Positions 8,719 through 16,435 of a stretch of DNA of 64,000 bases are shown here, piece after piece. Location: positions 186,001 to 250,000 of the forward strand of contig NZ_LZZT01000045.1 of the NCBI RefSeq assembly GCF_014170305.1, read 5' to 3'. Made by a program: the position numbers and the translations under genes. Each line of letters starts with the position of its first letter. The stretch's first letter is position 1. The DNA comes from Achromobacter sp. UMC71 (GTDB lineage: Bacteria > Pseudomonadota > Gammaproteobacteria > Burkholderiales > Burkholderiaceae_B). A model generated the notes under the pieces. That model saw only the letters and a list, made by a program, of their open reading frames with translations. It was not told the origin of the DNA and ran no database searches.

Positions 8719-9500
8719 CAGTAGAGCTTCTGCGTGAAGCCATCGACCACGATGGCCTGGCCGGTGACGCTGCGGGCGGCCTCGCTGGCGTTGAACAGCA
8801 CCATGTTGGCGATGTCCCGCGCCGTAACCATGCGGCCCAGTGCCGCCTGGTTTTCATACAGCGAGGCGATCTCGTCCACCGGCTTGTCCAGCGTCTTGGC
8901 CTTGGCGGCGATGACCGCGCGGATGCGCGGCCCTTCGACGGCGCCCGGCAAGATGGCGTTGACGCGGATGCCGTGGCCGCCCAGCTCGATGGCCAGCGAC
9001 TTGGTAAAGCCGATGACCGCCCACTTGGACGCCGAATAGACCGAACGCCCGGCAAAGCCCAGGTGGCCTGCGGCCGACGACAGATTGATCATCACGCCGG
9101 CACGCGATTCCTTGAGCAGCGGGATGGCCTGGCGGGCACACAGGAACTGACCCGTGATGTTGACTGCCAGCGTGCGGTCCCAATCGGCCTTGGACAGGGT
9201 TTCGACGAATCCGGTGGGGCCGGCAACACCGGCGTTGTTGACCAGGATGTCCAGGCCGCCCAATTTCTGCCGGACCGCCGTGAACAGCGCGGCCACGCTG
9301 TCTTCGTCCGACACGTCCGCATGCACGGCATGCACCCCGGGCAGTTCGGCCGGCAGCGCGGCCAGGCGGTCACGATTGACATCGCACACCAGCACCGACG
9401 CGCCCGCGCGGTGGAACACCTGCGCCATTTCCAGGCCCAGCCCATCGGCGCCGGCCGTGATCAGTACCTTTTTTCCGGCGAAATCCACTTCCTCGAACAT
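8718..9500 (-). CDS. SDR family oxidoreductase
   Basis: 260 aa classical SDR. The NAD(P) loop is TAGADGLGLEMA, NNAGVAG follows near residue 87, and the active site is LSSAAG with SVYSASKWAV (Tyr-x3-Lys). An in-frame ATG lies further upstream at 9545, but the ATG at 9500 has AGGAGA at the right distance and matches the usual N-terminus, and the upstream frame runs through the palindrome at 9540. It is the first gene of the leftward operon and faces the ABC importer. It probably oxidises a hydroxyl of the imported compound. Confidence 0.9.
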   Translation of the reverse strand: MFEEVDFAGKKVLITAGADGLGLEMAQVFHRAGASVLVCDVNRDRLAALPAELPGVHAVHADVSDEDSVAALFTAVRQKLGGLDILVNNAGVAGPTGFVETLSKADWDRTLAVNITGQFLCARQAIPLLKESRAGVMINLSSAAGHLGFAGRSVYSASKWAVIGFTKSLAIELGGHGIRVNAILPGAVEGPRIRAVIAAKAKTLDKPVDEIASLYENQAALGRMVTARDIANMVLFNASEAARSVTGQAIVVDGFTQKLY

Positions 9501-9539
9501 GCGTATGTCTCCTGGGTCTTTTTGGTAAAACGCGTGCTT

Positions 9540-9560
9540 GATCATATAGGATATATGATC
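9540..9560. promoter_or_regulatory. Palindromic operator (site 2) before the SDR operon
   Basis: Two perfect 9-bp arms, GATCATATA (9540-9548) and TATATGATC (9552-9560), are separated by GGA. The palindrome ends 40 bp upstream of the SDR start. It shares TATATGAT with the site at 4818, so the same GntR protein is the simplest candidate. Confidence 0.65.
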
Positions 9561-9757
9561 ATGGTGGATACTTTCACATCCGAGGATTTGCCGGAAAGTG
9601 GTCCCATAGGACTGCTCCGACAGACGAAATTTGCGCCTTCATATAGGAGCCAATCGCCTGGAAACGCTTTATTCATGCGGCTTGAGGGAAATCCCCGATT
9701 CAGCCCGGCAAGTCCGGCACTAGAATCCAGAACGAGGTTTCCACACCCCGCCGGCGC

Positions 9758-9771
9758 ATATATCATATATT
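9758..9771. promoter_or_regulatory. Palindromic operator (site 3) before the ABC importer
   Basis: ATATATCATATATT is the exact inverse of the 14-mer at 4818-4831. It lies 61 bp upstream of the GTG start of the substrate-binding protein gene. Confidence 0.6.
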
Positions 9772-9832
9772 TAAAATAGACGGACGACGCAGCAGACAGT
9801 CCGCATCCCATACCAACAAAGGAGCGTAGACA

Positions 9833-11032
9833 GTGTTCAAGTTCAATAAATTCGCCATCGCGCTGGGCCTGTGCGGCGTCGTGGCCAGCGGCACCGCAGC
9901 GGCCGACATGAAAGTAGGCGCCCTCTTCCCGTTCAGCGGCGCCCTGGCGCTGCTGGGACAAGAGAGCTATCGCGGCCTGGAACTGGCCGTCAATGAAATC
10001 AATGCCGCCGGCGGGATCAACGGCGAAAAGATCGAAATCATCAAGGCCGACGCCGTCGACCCCACCCAGGCCGTGTCGGAAACCAAGCGTCTGATTTCCT
10101 CGAACGTGGTCGGCGTGTTCGGCAGCTATGCCTCGGGCATCTCGTACGCGGCCTCGCCCGTGACCGAACTGGCCGGCGTGCCCTACTTTGAACTGGGCGC
10201 CACCGCCCACAAGATCACCACGCGCGGCTACAAGTACCTGTTCCGCAGCAACCCCAACACCGCGCTGTACGGCGTGTCGGTGGTCAACGCGCTGCACGAC
10301 ACCATCGCGCCAGGCATGGGCCTGAACCCCAAGGACATCAAGATCGGCATCATCCACGAAGACGGGCCCTACGGCACCGACGTGGCCGCCACCGAGAAAA
10401 AGCGCGCCCAGGAACTGGGCTACACGGTGGCCGAAGTGCTGCCCTACTCCGCCAAGACGGTCGACCTGTCGTCGCTGATCCTGCGCCTGAAGGGCGCCAA
10501 GGTCGACGTGGTGCTGCAGACGGCCTACCAGAACGACGCCATCCTGTTCTTCAGCCAGGCGCGCGCCGCGGGTTTCAAGCCCAAGGTCGTGATCGGCGCG
10601 GGCGGCGGCTATTCGCTGGCCGACACCGCCAAAGCCGTGGGCGCCGACATGAACGGCGTGTTCGACCTGGACTTCCCGCAATCGTCCATCAACCCGGCTG
10701 GCGCGCCCGGCCTGGACAAGTTCCTGCAAGCCTACAAGTCCACCTACAAGAGCGACCCGCAATCGGGCCACAGCCTGACCAACTACGTTGGCGCCAAGGC
10801 CTTCTTCGAAGCCATCGCCGCGGCCAAGTCCACCGACAAGGACAAGATCCGCGCCGCCGTGCTGGCCTACAAGAAGCCCGCCGGCCAGACGGCCAACGGC
10901 TGGGCCTTCGACTTCGGCGAAGACGGCCAGAACAATGCCGCCACGTTCTACGTGATGCAGTGGCAGGACGGCAAGCTGGTCACCATCGCGCCGAGCAACC
11001 TCGCGCTGGGCAAACCTGTCTTCAAGAAATAG
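9833..11032 (+). CDS. Branched-chain amino acid-type ABC transporter substrate-binding protein (LivJ-like)
   Basis: 399 aa with a Sec signal peptide (cleavage near the Ala-Ala-Ala-Asp at about residue 23-26) and a mature start MKVGALFPFSGALALLGQE, the usual type I periplasmic-binding-protein opening. The start is GTG with AAAGGAG 8 bp upstream. It is the first gene of the importer and is separated from the permease gene by a strong hairpin, as expected when the binding protein is made in excess. Members of this family bind many carboxylates besides branched-chain amino acids; given the neighbours, the ligand is probably the substrate of the island. Confidence 0.93.
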   Translation: MFKFNKFAIALGLCGVVASGTAAADMKVGALFPFSGALALLGQESYRGLELAVNEINAAGGINGEKIEIIKADAVDPTQAVSETKRLISSNVVGVFGSYASGISYAASPVTELAGVPYFELGATAHKITTRGYKYLFRSNPNTALYGVSVVNALHDTIAPGMGLNPKDIKIGIIHEDGPYGTDVAATEKKRAQELGYTVAEVLPYSAKTVDLSSLILRLKGAKVDVVLQTAYQNDAILFFSQARAAGFKPKVVIGAGGGYSLADTAKAVGADMNGVFDLDFPQSSINPAGAPGLDKFLQAYKSTYKSDPQSGHSLTNYVGAKAFFEAIAAAKSTDKDKIRAAVLAYKKPAGQTANGWAFDFGEDGQNNAATFYVMQWQDGKLVTIAPSNLALGKPVFKK

Positions 11033-11098
11033 CAAGCAGGACGACATGCCAGCAACCAGGCGCTCGGGGGCGCCTGGCGTAACACAGGGGCCAGCAGG

Positions 11099-11132
11099 CC
11101 CCGGCCCGGCCGGCGCGGCCGCCGGGCCGGGG
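11099..11132 (+). terminator. GC-rich hairpin between binding-protein and permease genes
   Basis: Perfect 12-bp arms, CCCCGGCCCGGC (11099-11110) and GCCGGGCCGGGG (11121-11132), with a 10-base loop and no T-run. It could protect the upstream mRNA end or attenuate transcription so that more binding protein than permease is made. Confidence 0.6.
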
Positions 11133-11158
11133 CGCACCCCTCTCTAAGAGGTTGCACC

Positions 11159-12025
11159 ATGGATATCTTCATTCAACTGGTCATCAACGGCCTGTTGCTG
11201 GGCGGCGCTTATACCATCATCAGCCTGGGGTTGACGCTGATCTTCGGCGTAGTCCGCGTCGTCAACTTCGCCCACGGCGAATTCCTGATGATCGGCATGT
11301 ATCTGGTCTATCTGATCGCCGCGCAGTTCGGCGTGCATCCGTACATCGGCCTGGTGCCGGTGGCGGTCATCCTGTTCGCGCTGGGCGCGCTGACGCAGAA
11401 GGGCATCATCCAGCCGCTGCTCAACGCGGACCAGCACATCCAGATCTTCGCCACGGTGGGCGTGTCCACCATCCTGCTGAACCTGGCGCTGGTGATCTTC
11501 GGGGCCAACGTCTACCGCGCGCCGGTCGAGCTGGGCACCAACGCCATCGACGTGGGCGCCTATTCCATGGTGACGGGCCAGCTCATCACCTTCGTGGTGG
11601 GCATCAGCCTGGCCGTGCTGCTGCACCTGTTCATGCACCGTACCTATCTGGGCCGCGCATTGCGCGCCGTGGCGCAGCACCGCTACGCCGCCACGCTGAT
11701 GGGCGTGAACGTCAACAACGTCTACGCCATCGCCTTCGGCCTGGGCACCGCCTTCGTCGGCATCGCTGCGGGCCTCCTGGCGCCGCAGTACCCCGTGTTC
11801 CCGACCGTCGGCACGTACTTCGTGCTGACCGCCTTCGTGATCGTGGTGCTGGGCGGCCTGGGCAGCCTGTACGGCGCCGTCGCCGGGTCGATGATCATCG
11901 GCATCGTCGACACGCTGGCCGGCTATTACATCGCCCCCGACCTGAAAGAGGTCGTCTATTTCGGGATCTTCCTCTTGATCCTTGTCCTGCGTCCGACCGG
12001 CCTGTTCGGCGTCGGCACAGAGTGA
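11159..12025 (+). CDS. ABC transporter permease, LivH family
   Basis: 288 aa inner-membrane permease with about eight hydrophobic segments. INGLLLGGAYTIISLGLTLIF and NFAHGEFLMIG are hallmark LivH blocks, and LRAVAQHRYAATLMGVNVN is the cytoplasmic coupling loop. It pairs with the LivM part of the next protein to make the channel. The gene follows the hairpin at 11099-11132 and is 22 bp from the next start. Confidence 0.94.
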   Translation: MDIFIQLVINGLLLGGAYTIISLGLTLIFGVVRVVNFAHGEFLMIGMYLVYLIAAQFGVHPYIGLVPVAVILFALGALTQKGIIQPLLNADQHIQIFATVGVSTILLNLALVIFGANVYRAPVELGTNAIDVGAYSMVTGQLITFVVGISLAVLLHLFMHRTYLGRALRAVAQHRYAATLMGVNVNNVYAIAFGLGTAFVGIAAGLLAPQYPVFPTVGTYFVLTAFVIVVLGGLGSLYGAVAGSMIIGIVDTLAGYYIAPDLKEVVYFGIFLLILVLRPTGLFGVGTE

Positions 12026-12047
12026 TCAGAGCCACAAGGAGCGAGAC

Positions 12048-13829
12048 GTGTTTCCCGACTTTCGAAGCCCCAAAGCCTACGTCAGCCTTATCCTGCTGAT
12101 CGTCATGTTCATCGTGCCCGCCGTCTTGGGCACGCCCTTCTGGACCAACCTGTTCGTCCTGCTGTTCGTCTTTTCGGCGCTGTCGGTGGCCTGGAACATC
12201 GTCGGCGGCTACGCCGGCCAGTTGTCGCTGGGCCATGCGGTGTTCTACGGCATCGGCGGCTATACCGCCACGCTGCTGACCCAGAACTTCGGCATTTCGC
12301 CGTGGTTCGGCATGTTGGCGGGCGCGGCCATTTCGGCGGCCGTGGCCATCCTGATCAGCTACCCCACCCTGCGGCTGCGCGGCCCGTTCTTCGCGCTGGC
12401 CACCATCGCCATCCTGGAAGTGGTGCGCCTGCTGGTCATCCACGAGGAAAGCTGGACCGGCGGCTCCAGCGGCATCAGCCTGCCGCTGAACATCGGCTGG
12501 GCCTGGATCGTGTTCCGCGAAAAGATCAACTACGTGATCATCGCCTTCGGCCTGTTCCTGTTGGTGACGTGGGTGTCGTGGTACATCCGCAAATCGCGCA
12601 TCGGCCACTACCTGATCGCCATCCGCGAACGCGAGGACGCGGCGCTGGCGGTCGGCATCGCCACCGTCCGCGTCAAGATCATCGCCGCCGTGGTCTCGGC
12701 CATGCTGACCAGCGTGATCGGCACCTTCCACATCACTTACCTGACCTTCGTCGACCCCAGCTCCGCGTTTTCGCTGGAACTGTCGATCCAGGTCGCCATG
12801 TTCGCCCTGATTGGCGGCCTGGGCACGGTGGCCGGCCCCATCGCCGGCACCTTCCTGGTGCTGCCGATTGCCGAGCTGGCGCGCGGCTGGCTGTCCAGCG
12901 TGGGCAATGGCATGCACGGGCTGATCTACGGCCTGATCCTGGTGGCGGTGGTGCTGACCATCCCGCGCGGTCTGGCGGGCGCCTTCGGCCCGGCCATCGA
13001 ACGCGCCCTGGCGCGGCTGCCCTATCTGGGCACGCCACGGGCCAAGCGCAAGCTGAACGAGCCGGCCCGGCTGCACGACGCGGTCCGCAATGACCAGCCC
13101 GTGCTCAAGGCCGACAAGCTGTTCAAGAGCTTCGGCGGCCTGCGCGCCACCAACGACGTGTCGCTGACGCTGAACCAGAATGAGATCCTGGGCATGATCG
13201 GTCCCAATGGCGCGGGCAAGACCACGGTGTTCAACCTGCTGTCGGGCTTTCTATCGCCGGACAAGGGCGCCGTGTCGATGCGCGACGCCCAGGGCAACTG
13301 GGTCGCCTGCAGCACGCCGGACGAGTTCGCGCACCAGGGCCTGGGCCGCACCTTCCAGATCGCCAAGCCGTTCACCGGCCTGACGGTGCTGGAGAATATC
13401 ATGCTGGGCGCCTTCATCCGCACCTCGGACCGCGAGCAAGCCGAGCAGATCGCCCTGAAGGTGGCCGAGGAAACCGACCTGCTCAAGTCCCTGAACACCG
13501 AGGCGCGCAGCCTGACGGTGGGCGGCATGAAACGGCTGGAGATCGCGCGCGCCCTGGCCATCCGGCCGCGCATCCTGCTGCTGGACGAAGTCATGGCGGG
13601 CCTGAACCCCACCGACATCGAGAAGTCCATCCAGATGATCCGCCGCATCCGCGATTCAGGCGTATCGGTGCTGCTGATCGAACACATGATGCAGGCCACC
13701 ATGGCGCTGTCGGACCGCATCATCGTACTGAACGAAGGCGCGGTGCTGGTCAGCGGGGCACCCAAGGACGTGGTCGAGAACCCCGCCGTCATCGAAGCCT
13801 ATTTGGGCAAGGAGTACCAGGATGCTTAA
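12048..13829 (+). CDS. Fused ABC permease and ATP-binding protein, LivM-LivG type
   Basis: 593 aa. Residues 1 to about 330 are a LivM permease (GYAGQLSLGHAVFYGIGGYT is typical). Residues from about 345 on are a LivG ATPase with Walker A GPNGAGKTTVF (about 385), LDEVMAGLNP Walker B, and the signature written LTVGGMKR instead of LSGGQ. The start is GTG at 12048 with AAGGA upstream; longer in-frame starts overlap livH and have no support. The fusion replaces two separate subunits; such fusions are known in Proteobacteria. The 3' end overlaps livF by eight bases. Confidence 0.92.
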   Translation: MFPDFRSPKAYVSLILLIVMFIVPAVLGTPFWTNLFVLLFVFSALSVAWNIVGGYAGQLSLGHAVFYGIGGYTATLLTQNFGISPWFGMLAGAAISAAVAILISYPTLRLRGPFFALATIAILEVVRLLVIHEESWTGGSSGISLPLNIGWAWIVFREKINYVIIAFGLFLLVTWVSWYIRKSRIGHYLIAIREREDAALAVGIATVRVKIIAAVVSAMLTSVIGTFHITYLTFVDPSSAFSLELSIQVAMFALIGGLGTVAGPIAGTFLVLPIAELARGWLSSVGNGMHGLIYGLILVAVVLTIPRGLAGAFGPAIERALARLPYLGTPRAKRKLNEPARLHDAVRNDQPVLKADKLFKSFGGLRATNDVSLTLNQNEILGMIGPNGAGKTTVFNLLSGFLSPDKGAVSMRDAQGNWVACSTPDEFAHQGLGRTFQIAKPFTGLTVLENIMLGAFIRTSDREQAEQIALKVAEETDLLKSLNTEARSLTVGGMKRLEIARALAIRPRILLLDEVMAGLNPTDIEKSIQMIRRIRDSGVSVLLIEHMMQATMALSDRIIVLNEGAVLVSGAPKDVVENPAVIEAYLGKEYQDA

Positions 13830-14526
13830 GGTTTCGGATCTTTCGTCGGGCTACGGCAAGAGCCAGGTGCTCAATGGCCTGAACTTCGAGGTGCACGCCG
13901 GCGAGATCGTCACGCTGATCGGCGCCAACGGCGCCGGCAAGACCACCACGCTCAAGACCCTGTGCGGCGTCATCGGCGCCACCACCGGCCGCGTGGAATT
14001 CGAAGGCCAGGACCTGACCAACCGCCAGCCGTACGACATCGTCGACGCCGGGATCACCATGATCCCCGAGGGCCGTCAGCTGTTTCCGCACTTCACCGTG
14101 AAGGACAACCTGCTGATGGGCTCGTACAAGCGCGCCGCCCGGTCCATCGTGCAGCGCAAACTGGAAGAAGTGCTGCAGATATTTCCGCGCGTGCGCGAAC
14201 GCCTGGGCCAGTATGCCGGTTCGCTATCGGGCGGCGAACAGCAGATGGTGGCGATCGCGCGCGGCATGATGGCCGATCCCAAGCTGCTGGTGTTCGACGA
14301 GCCGTCGCTGGGCCTGTCGCCGCTGCTGGTACAACAGATGTTCGACATCATCCGCAACGTCACCTCGCACGGCGTCACAGTGCTGCTGGTCGAGCAGAAC
14401 GTGTTCCGAACCCTGCGGCTGGCAGACCGCGGCTACGTGCTGGAAAACGGCGCGATCGTGCGCACCGGCACCGGCGCCGAACTGCTGGCCGACCCTCACG
14501 TCAAGAAGGCCTACCTGGGCCATTGA
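13822..14526 (+). CDS. ABC transporter ATP-binding protein, LivF family
   Basis: 234 aa, standard LivF length. Walker A GANGAGKTTT (about residues 32-41), signature LSGGEQQMVAIARGMM, Walker B LLVFDEPSLGLSP and the switch His in LLVEQNVF (Gln/Glu-rich as in LivF). It is the second ATPase of the importer and overlaps the fused LivMG gene, so it is translationally coupled. It drives uptake at the cytoplasmic face of the inner membrane. Confidence 0.94.
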   Translation: MLKVSDLSSGYGKSQVLNGLNFEVHAGEIVTLIGANGAGKTTTLKTLCGVIGATTGRVEFEGQDLTNRQPYDIVDAGITMIPEGRQLFPHFTVKDNLLMGSYKRAARSIVQRKLEEVLQIFPRVRERLGQYAGSLSGGEQQMVAIARGMMADPKLLVFDEPSLGLSPLLVQQMFDIIRNVTSHGVTVLLVEQNVFRTLRLADRGYVLENGAIVRTGTGAELLADPHVKKAYLGH

Positions 14527-14546
14527 ATACCAAGGACCCGTCTCTT

Positions 14547-15542
14547 ATGTCTTTACGCTGCACATTCATCGACCACGGCAAGGGCGGCCCGCCCGATTGC
14601 CTGCGCCCGGCCGAGCGCGCCATGGCGTCGCCCACCGGCCGCCAGGTGCTGATCGAAGTCGCCTACGCCGGGGTCAACCGCCCCGACGTGCTGCAACGCT
14701 CGGGCTCGTACCCGCCCCCGCCCGGCGCGTCGCCCTACCTGGGCCTGGAAGTGTCGGGCACCATCATCGCCACCGGCCCCGAGGCCACGTTCTGGAAAGT
14801 GGGCGATCCGGTCTGCGCCCTGACGCCGGGCGGCGGCTACGCCCAGTACTGCCTGGCCGACGAACGCCACTGCCTGCCGGTGCCGCGCGGCCTGGACCTG
14901 CTGGCGGCCGCCGCCATACCCGAAAACTACTTCACGGTCTGGACCAACGTGTTCGACCGCGCCCGTCTTGCCAGCGGTGAAAAATTCCTGGTGCACGGCG
15001 GCTCCAGCGGCATCGGCCTGACCGCCATCCAGCTGGCGCGCGCCTTTGGCGCCGAGGTCTGGACCACCGTGGGCAATGCGGAAAAAGCCGACGCCTGCCT
15101 GGCGGCCGGCGCGCACCACGCCGTGATCTACCGCGACGCGGACTTCGAAACCGAGATCCGTGACGCGACCCAGGGCGCCGGCGTGGACGTCATCCTGGAC
15201 ATGGTCGGTGGACGCTACATCAACAAGAACATCCGCCTGCTGGCCGTGAATGGCCGCCTGGTGCAGATCGCCTTCCTGGAAGGCAGCAAGGCCGAGATCG
15301 ACGCCCTGCCCATCATGACCAAGCGCCTGTCATTCACCGGGTCCACCCTGCGCCCGCGCTCCGACGAGGATAAGGGCGCCATCGCCCGCGCGCTGGCCGA
15401 CAAGGTGCTGCCACTGATGGAGCGGGGCCAGTGCCTGCCGCGCATCCATGCCGTGTTCCCGCTGGCGCAGGCCAGCGAGGCCCACGCGCTGATGGAAAGC
15501 AGCACGCACATCGGCAAGATCATGCTGCAGGTGCGGCCATGA
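14547..15542 (+). CDS. Zinc-free NAD(P)H quinone oxidoreductase (PIG3/zeta-crystallin-like)
   Basis: 331 aa MDR-family protein. GVNRPDVLQRSGSYPPPPGAS is the PIG3-type N-terminal block, and HGGSSGIGLTAIQLARAFG is the NADPH loop. The zinc-ligand cysteines of alcohol dehydrogenases are absent. The ATG at 14547 lies 20 bp after livF, so it is in the importer operon. It may reduce a quinone or an alpha,beta-unsaturated carbonyl formed from the imported compound, which is an inference from position. Confidence 0.88.
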   Translation: MSLRCTFIDHGKGGPPDCLRPAERAMASPTGRQVLIEVAYAGVNRPDVLQRSGSYPPPPGASPYLGLEVSGTIIATGPEATFWKVGDPVCALTPGGGYAQYCLADERHCLPVPRGLDLLAAAAIPENYFTVWTNVFDRARLASGEKFLVHGGSSGIGLTAIQLARAFGAEVWTTVGNAEKADACLAAGAHHAVIYRDADFETEIRDATQGAGVDVILDMVGGRYINKNIRLLAVNGRLVQIAFLEGSKAEIDALPIMTKRLSFTGSTLRPRSDEDKGAIARALADKVLPLMERGQCLPRIHAVFPLAQASEAHALMESSTHIGKIMLQVRP

Positions 15543-16306
15543 GCGCGCGCTTCCAGGACCAGGTCGTCATCGTCACCGGCGCCGTCGGCGGCATCGGCTC
15601 GGCCATCGTCGAGGGCTTCCTGGCCGAGGGCGCCCGCGTCGGACTGATCGACTTCAACGCCCAGGCCGGCCAAGCCTACGAAAAGGCGTTGAAGCAACGC
15701 GGCCACGCCGTCGCCTTCGTGCCGGCCGACGTCGCCCATTTCGACCAGTGCCAGGCCGCCTACGATCGCATCACCCGCGACCTGGGGCCGGCCGCCATCC
15801 TCGTCAACAACGTCGGCATTTCGCCCAAGACCGACGGCCGCGCGCTGAAAGTCTGGGAGATGACGCCCGGCGAATGGGACAAGGTAGTGTCGGTCAACCT
15901 GAACAGTGTCTTCTACATGACGCACCTGGCCACGCCCCACATGGTCAAGCAGCGCCAGGGCCGCGTCATCAACATGTCGTCGGTAGCCGGCAAGGCCTAC
16001 TGCGACATCGTCGCCGCGCATTACGCCGCCACCAAGGCCGCGCTACTGGGCCTGACCCGCCACTGGGCCGCGGAGCTGGGCGAGTACGACGTCACCGTCA
16101 ACGGCCTGGCCCCGGGGCGCATCAGCACCCCGCTGCTCAAAAGCGTGCCCAAGGAAATCAACGACGCCGTCGCCGGCGTGACCGCCCTGCGCCGCCTGGG
16201 CACGCCCGAAGAAGTCGCCGATGCCTGCCTGTTCTTTGCGTCGGACCAGGCGCGCTTTGTCACCGGGCAGGTGCTGGATGTCGCGGGCGGCTGGTTGATG
16301 ACGTAG
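15539..16306 (+). CDS. SDR family NAD(P)-dependent oxidoreductase
   Basis: 255 aa classical SDR. VTGAVGGIGSAI is the cofactor loop, NNVGIS replaces NNAG, the active site is MSSVAG and HYAATKAALLGL, and the C-terminal VTGQVLDVAGGWLM is typical. Its ATG overlaps the stop of the oxidoreductase gene (ATGA), so it is the last gene of the importer operon. It resembles 3-oxoacyl-ACP reductase-type catabolic SDRs. The reaction is not determined. Confidence 0.9.
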   Translation: MSARFQDQVVIVTGAVGGIGSAIVEGFLAEGARVGLIDFNAQAGQAYEKALKQRGHAVAFVPADVAHFDQCQAAYDRITRDLGPAAILVNNVGISPKTDGRALKVWEMTPGEWDKVVSVNLNSVFYMTHLATPHMVKQRQGRVINMSSVAGKAYCDIVAAHYAATKAALLGLTRHWAAELGEYDVTVNGLAPGRISTPLLKSVPKEINDAVAGVTALRRLGTPEEVADACLFFASDQARFVTGQVLDVAGGWLMT

Positions 16307-16340
16307 CCGCCGACCCAGCCAGACGCCCCAAAAACAACAA

Positions 16341-16370
16341 AGCCCCGCCAGGCAATGCGCTGGCGGGGCT
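16341..16370. terminator. Bidirectional Rho-independent terminator
   Basis: Arms AGCCCCGCCAG (16341-16351) and CTGGCGGGGCT (16360-16370) flank an 8-base loop. The T-rich side lies on the minus strand (16330-16340 reads A-rich on plus), so it serves the leftward TonB receptor gene best and also ends the importer operon. Confidence 0.8.
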
Positions 16371-16435
16371 TGTCGTTCCTGGCCCTTGCGCCGACCCCGC
16401 GCGGGCGGACCCGCGGCCGAGCCGGACCTGACCGG

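Larger units (their letters stand above)
9501..9832. other. Divergent promoter region between the SDR operon and the ABC importer
   Basis: 332 bp without a gene. It holds two palindromes (9540-9560 and 9758-9771) and a partial copy TCATATAGGA at 9639-9648 that repeats the left half of the first. No other structure was recognised. Confidence 0.7.
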
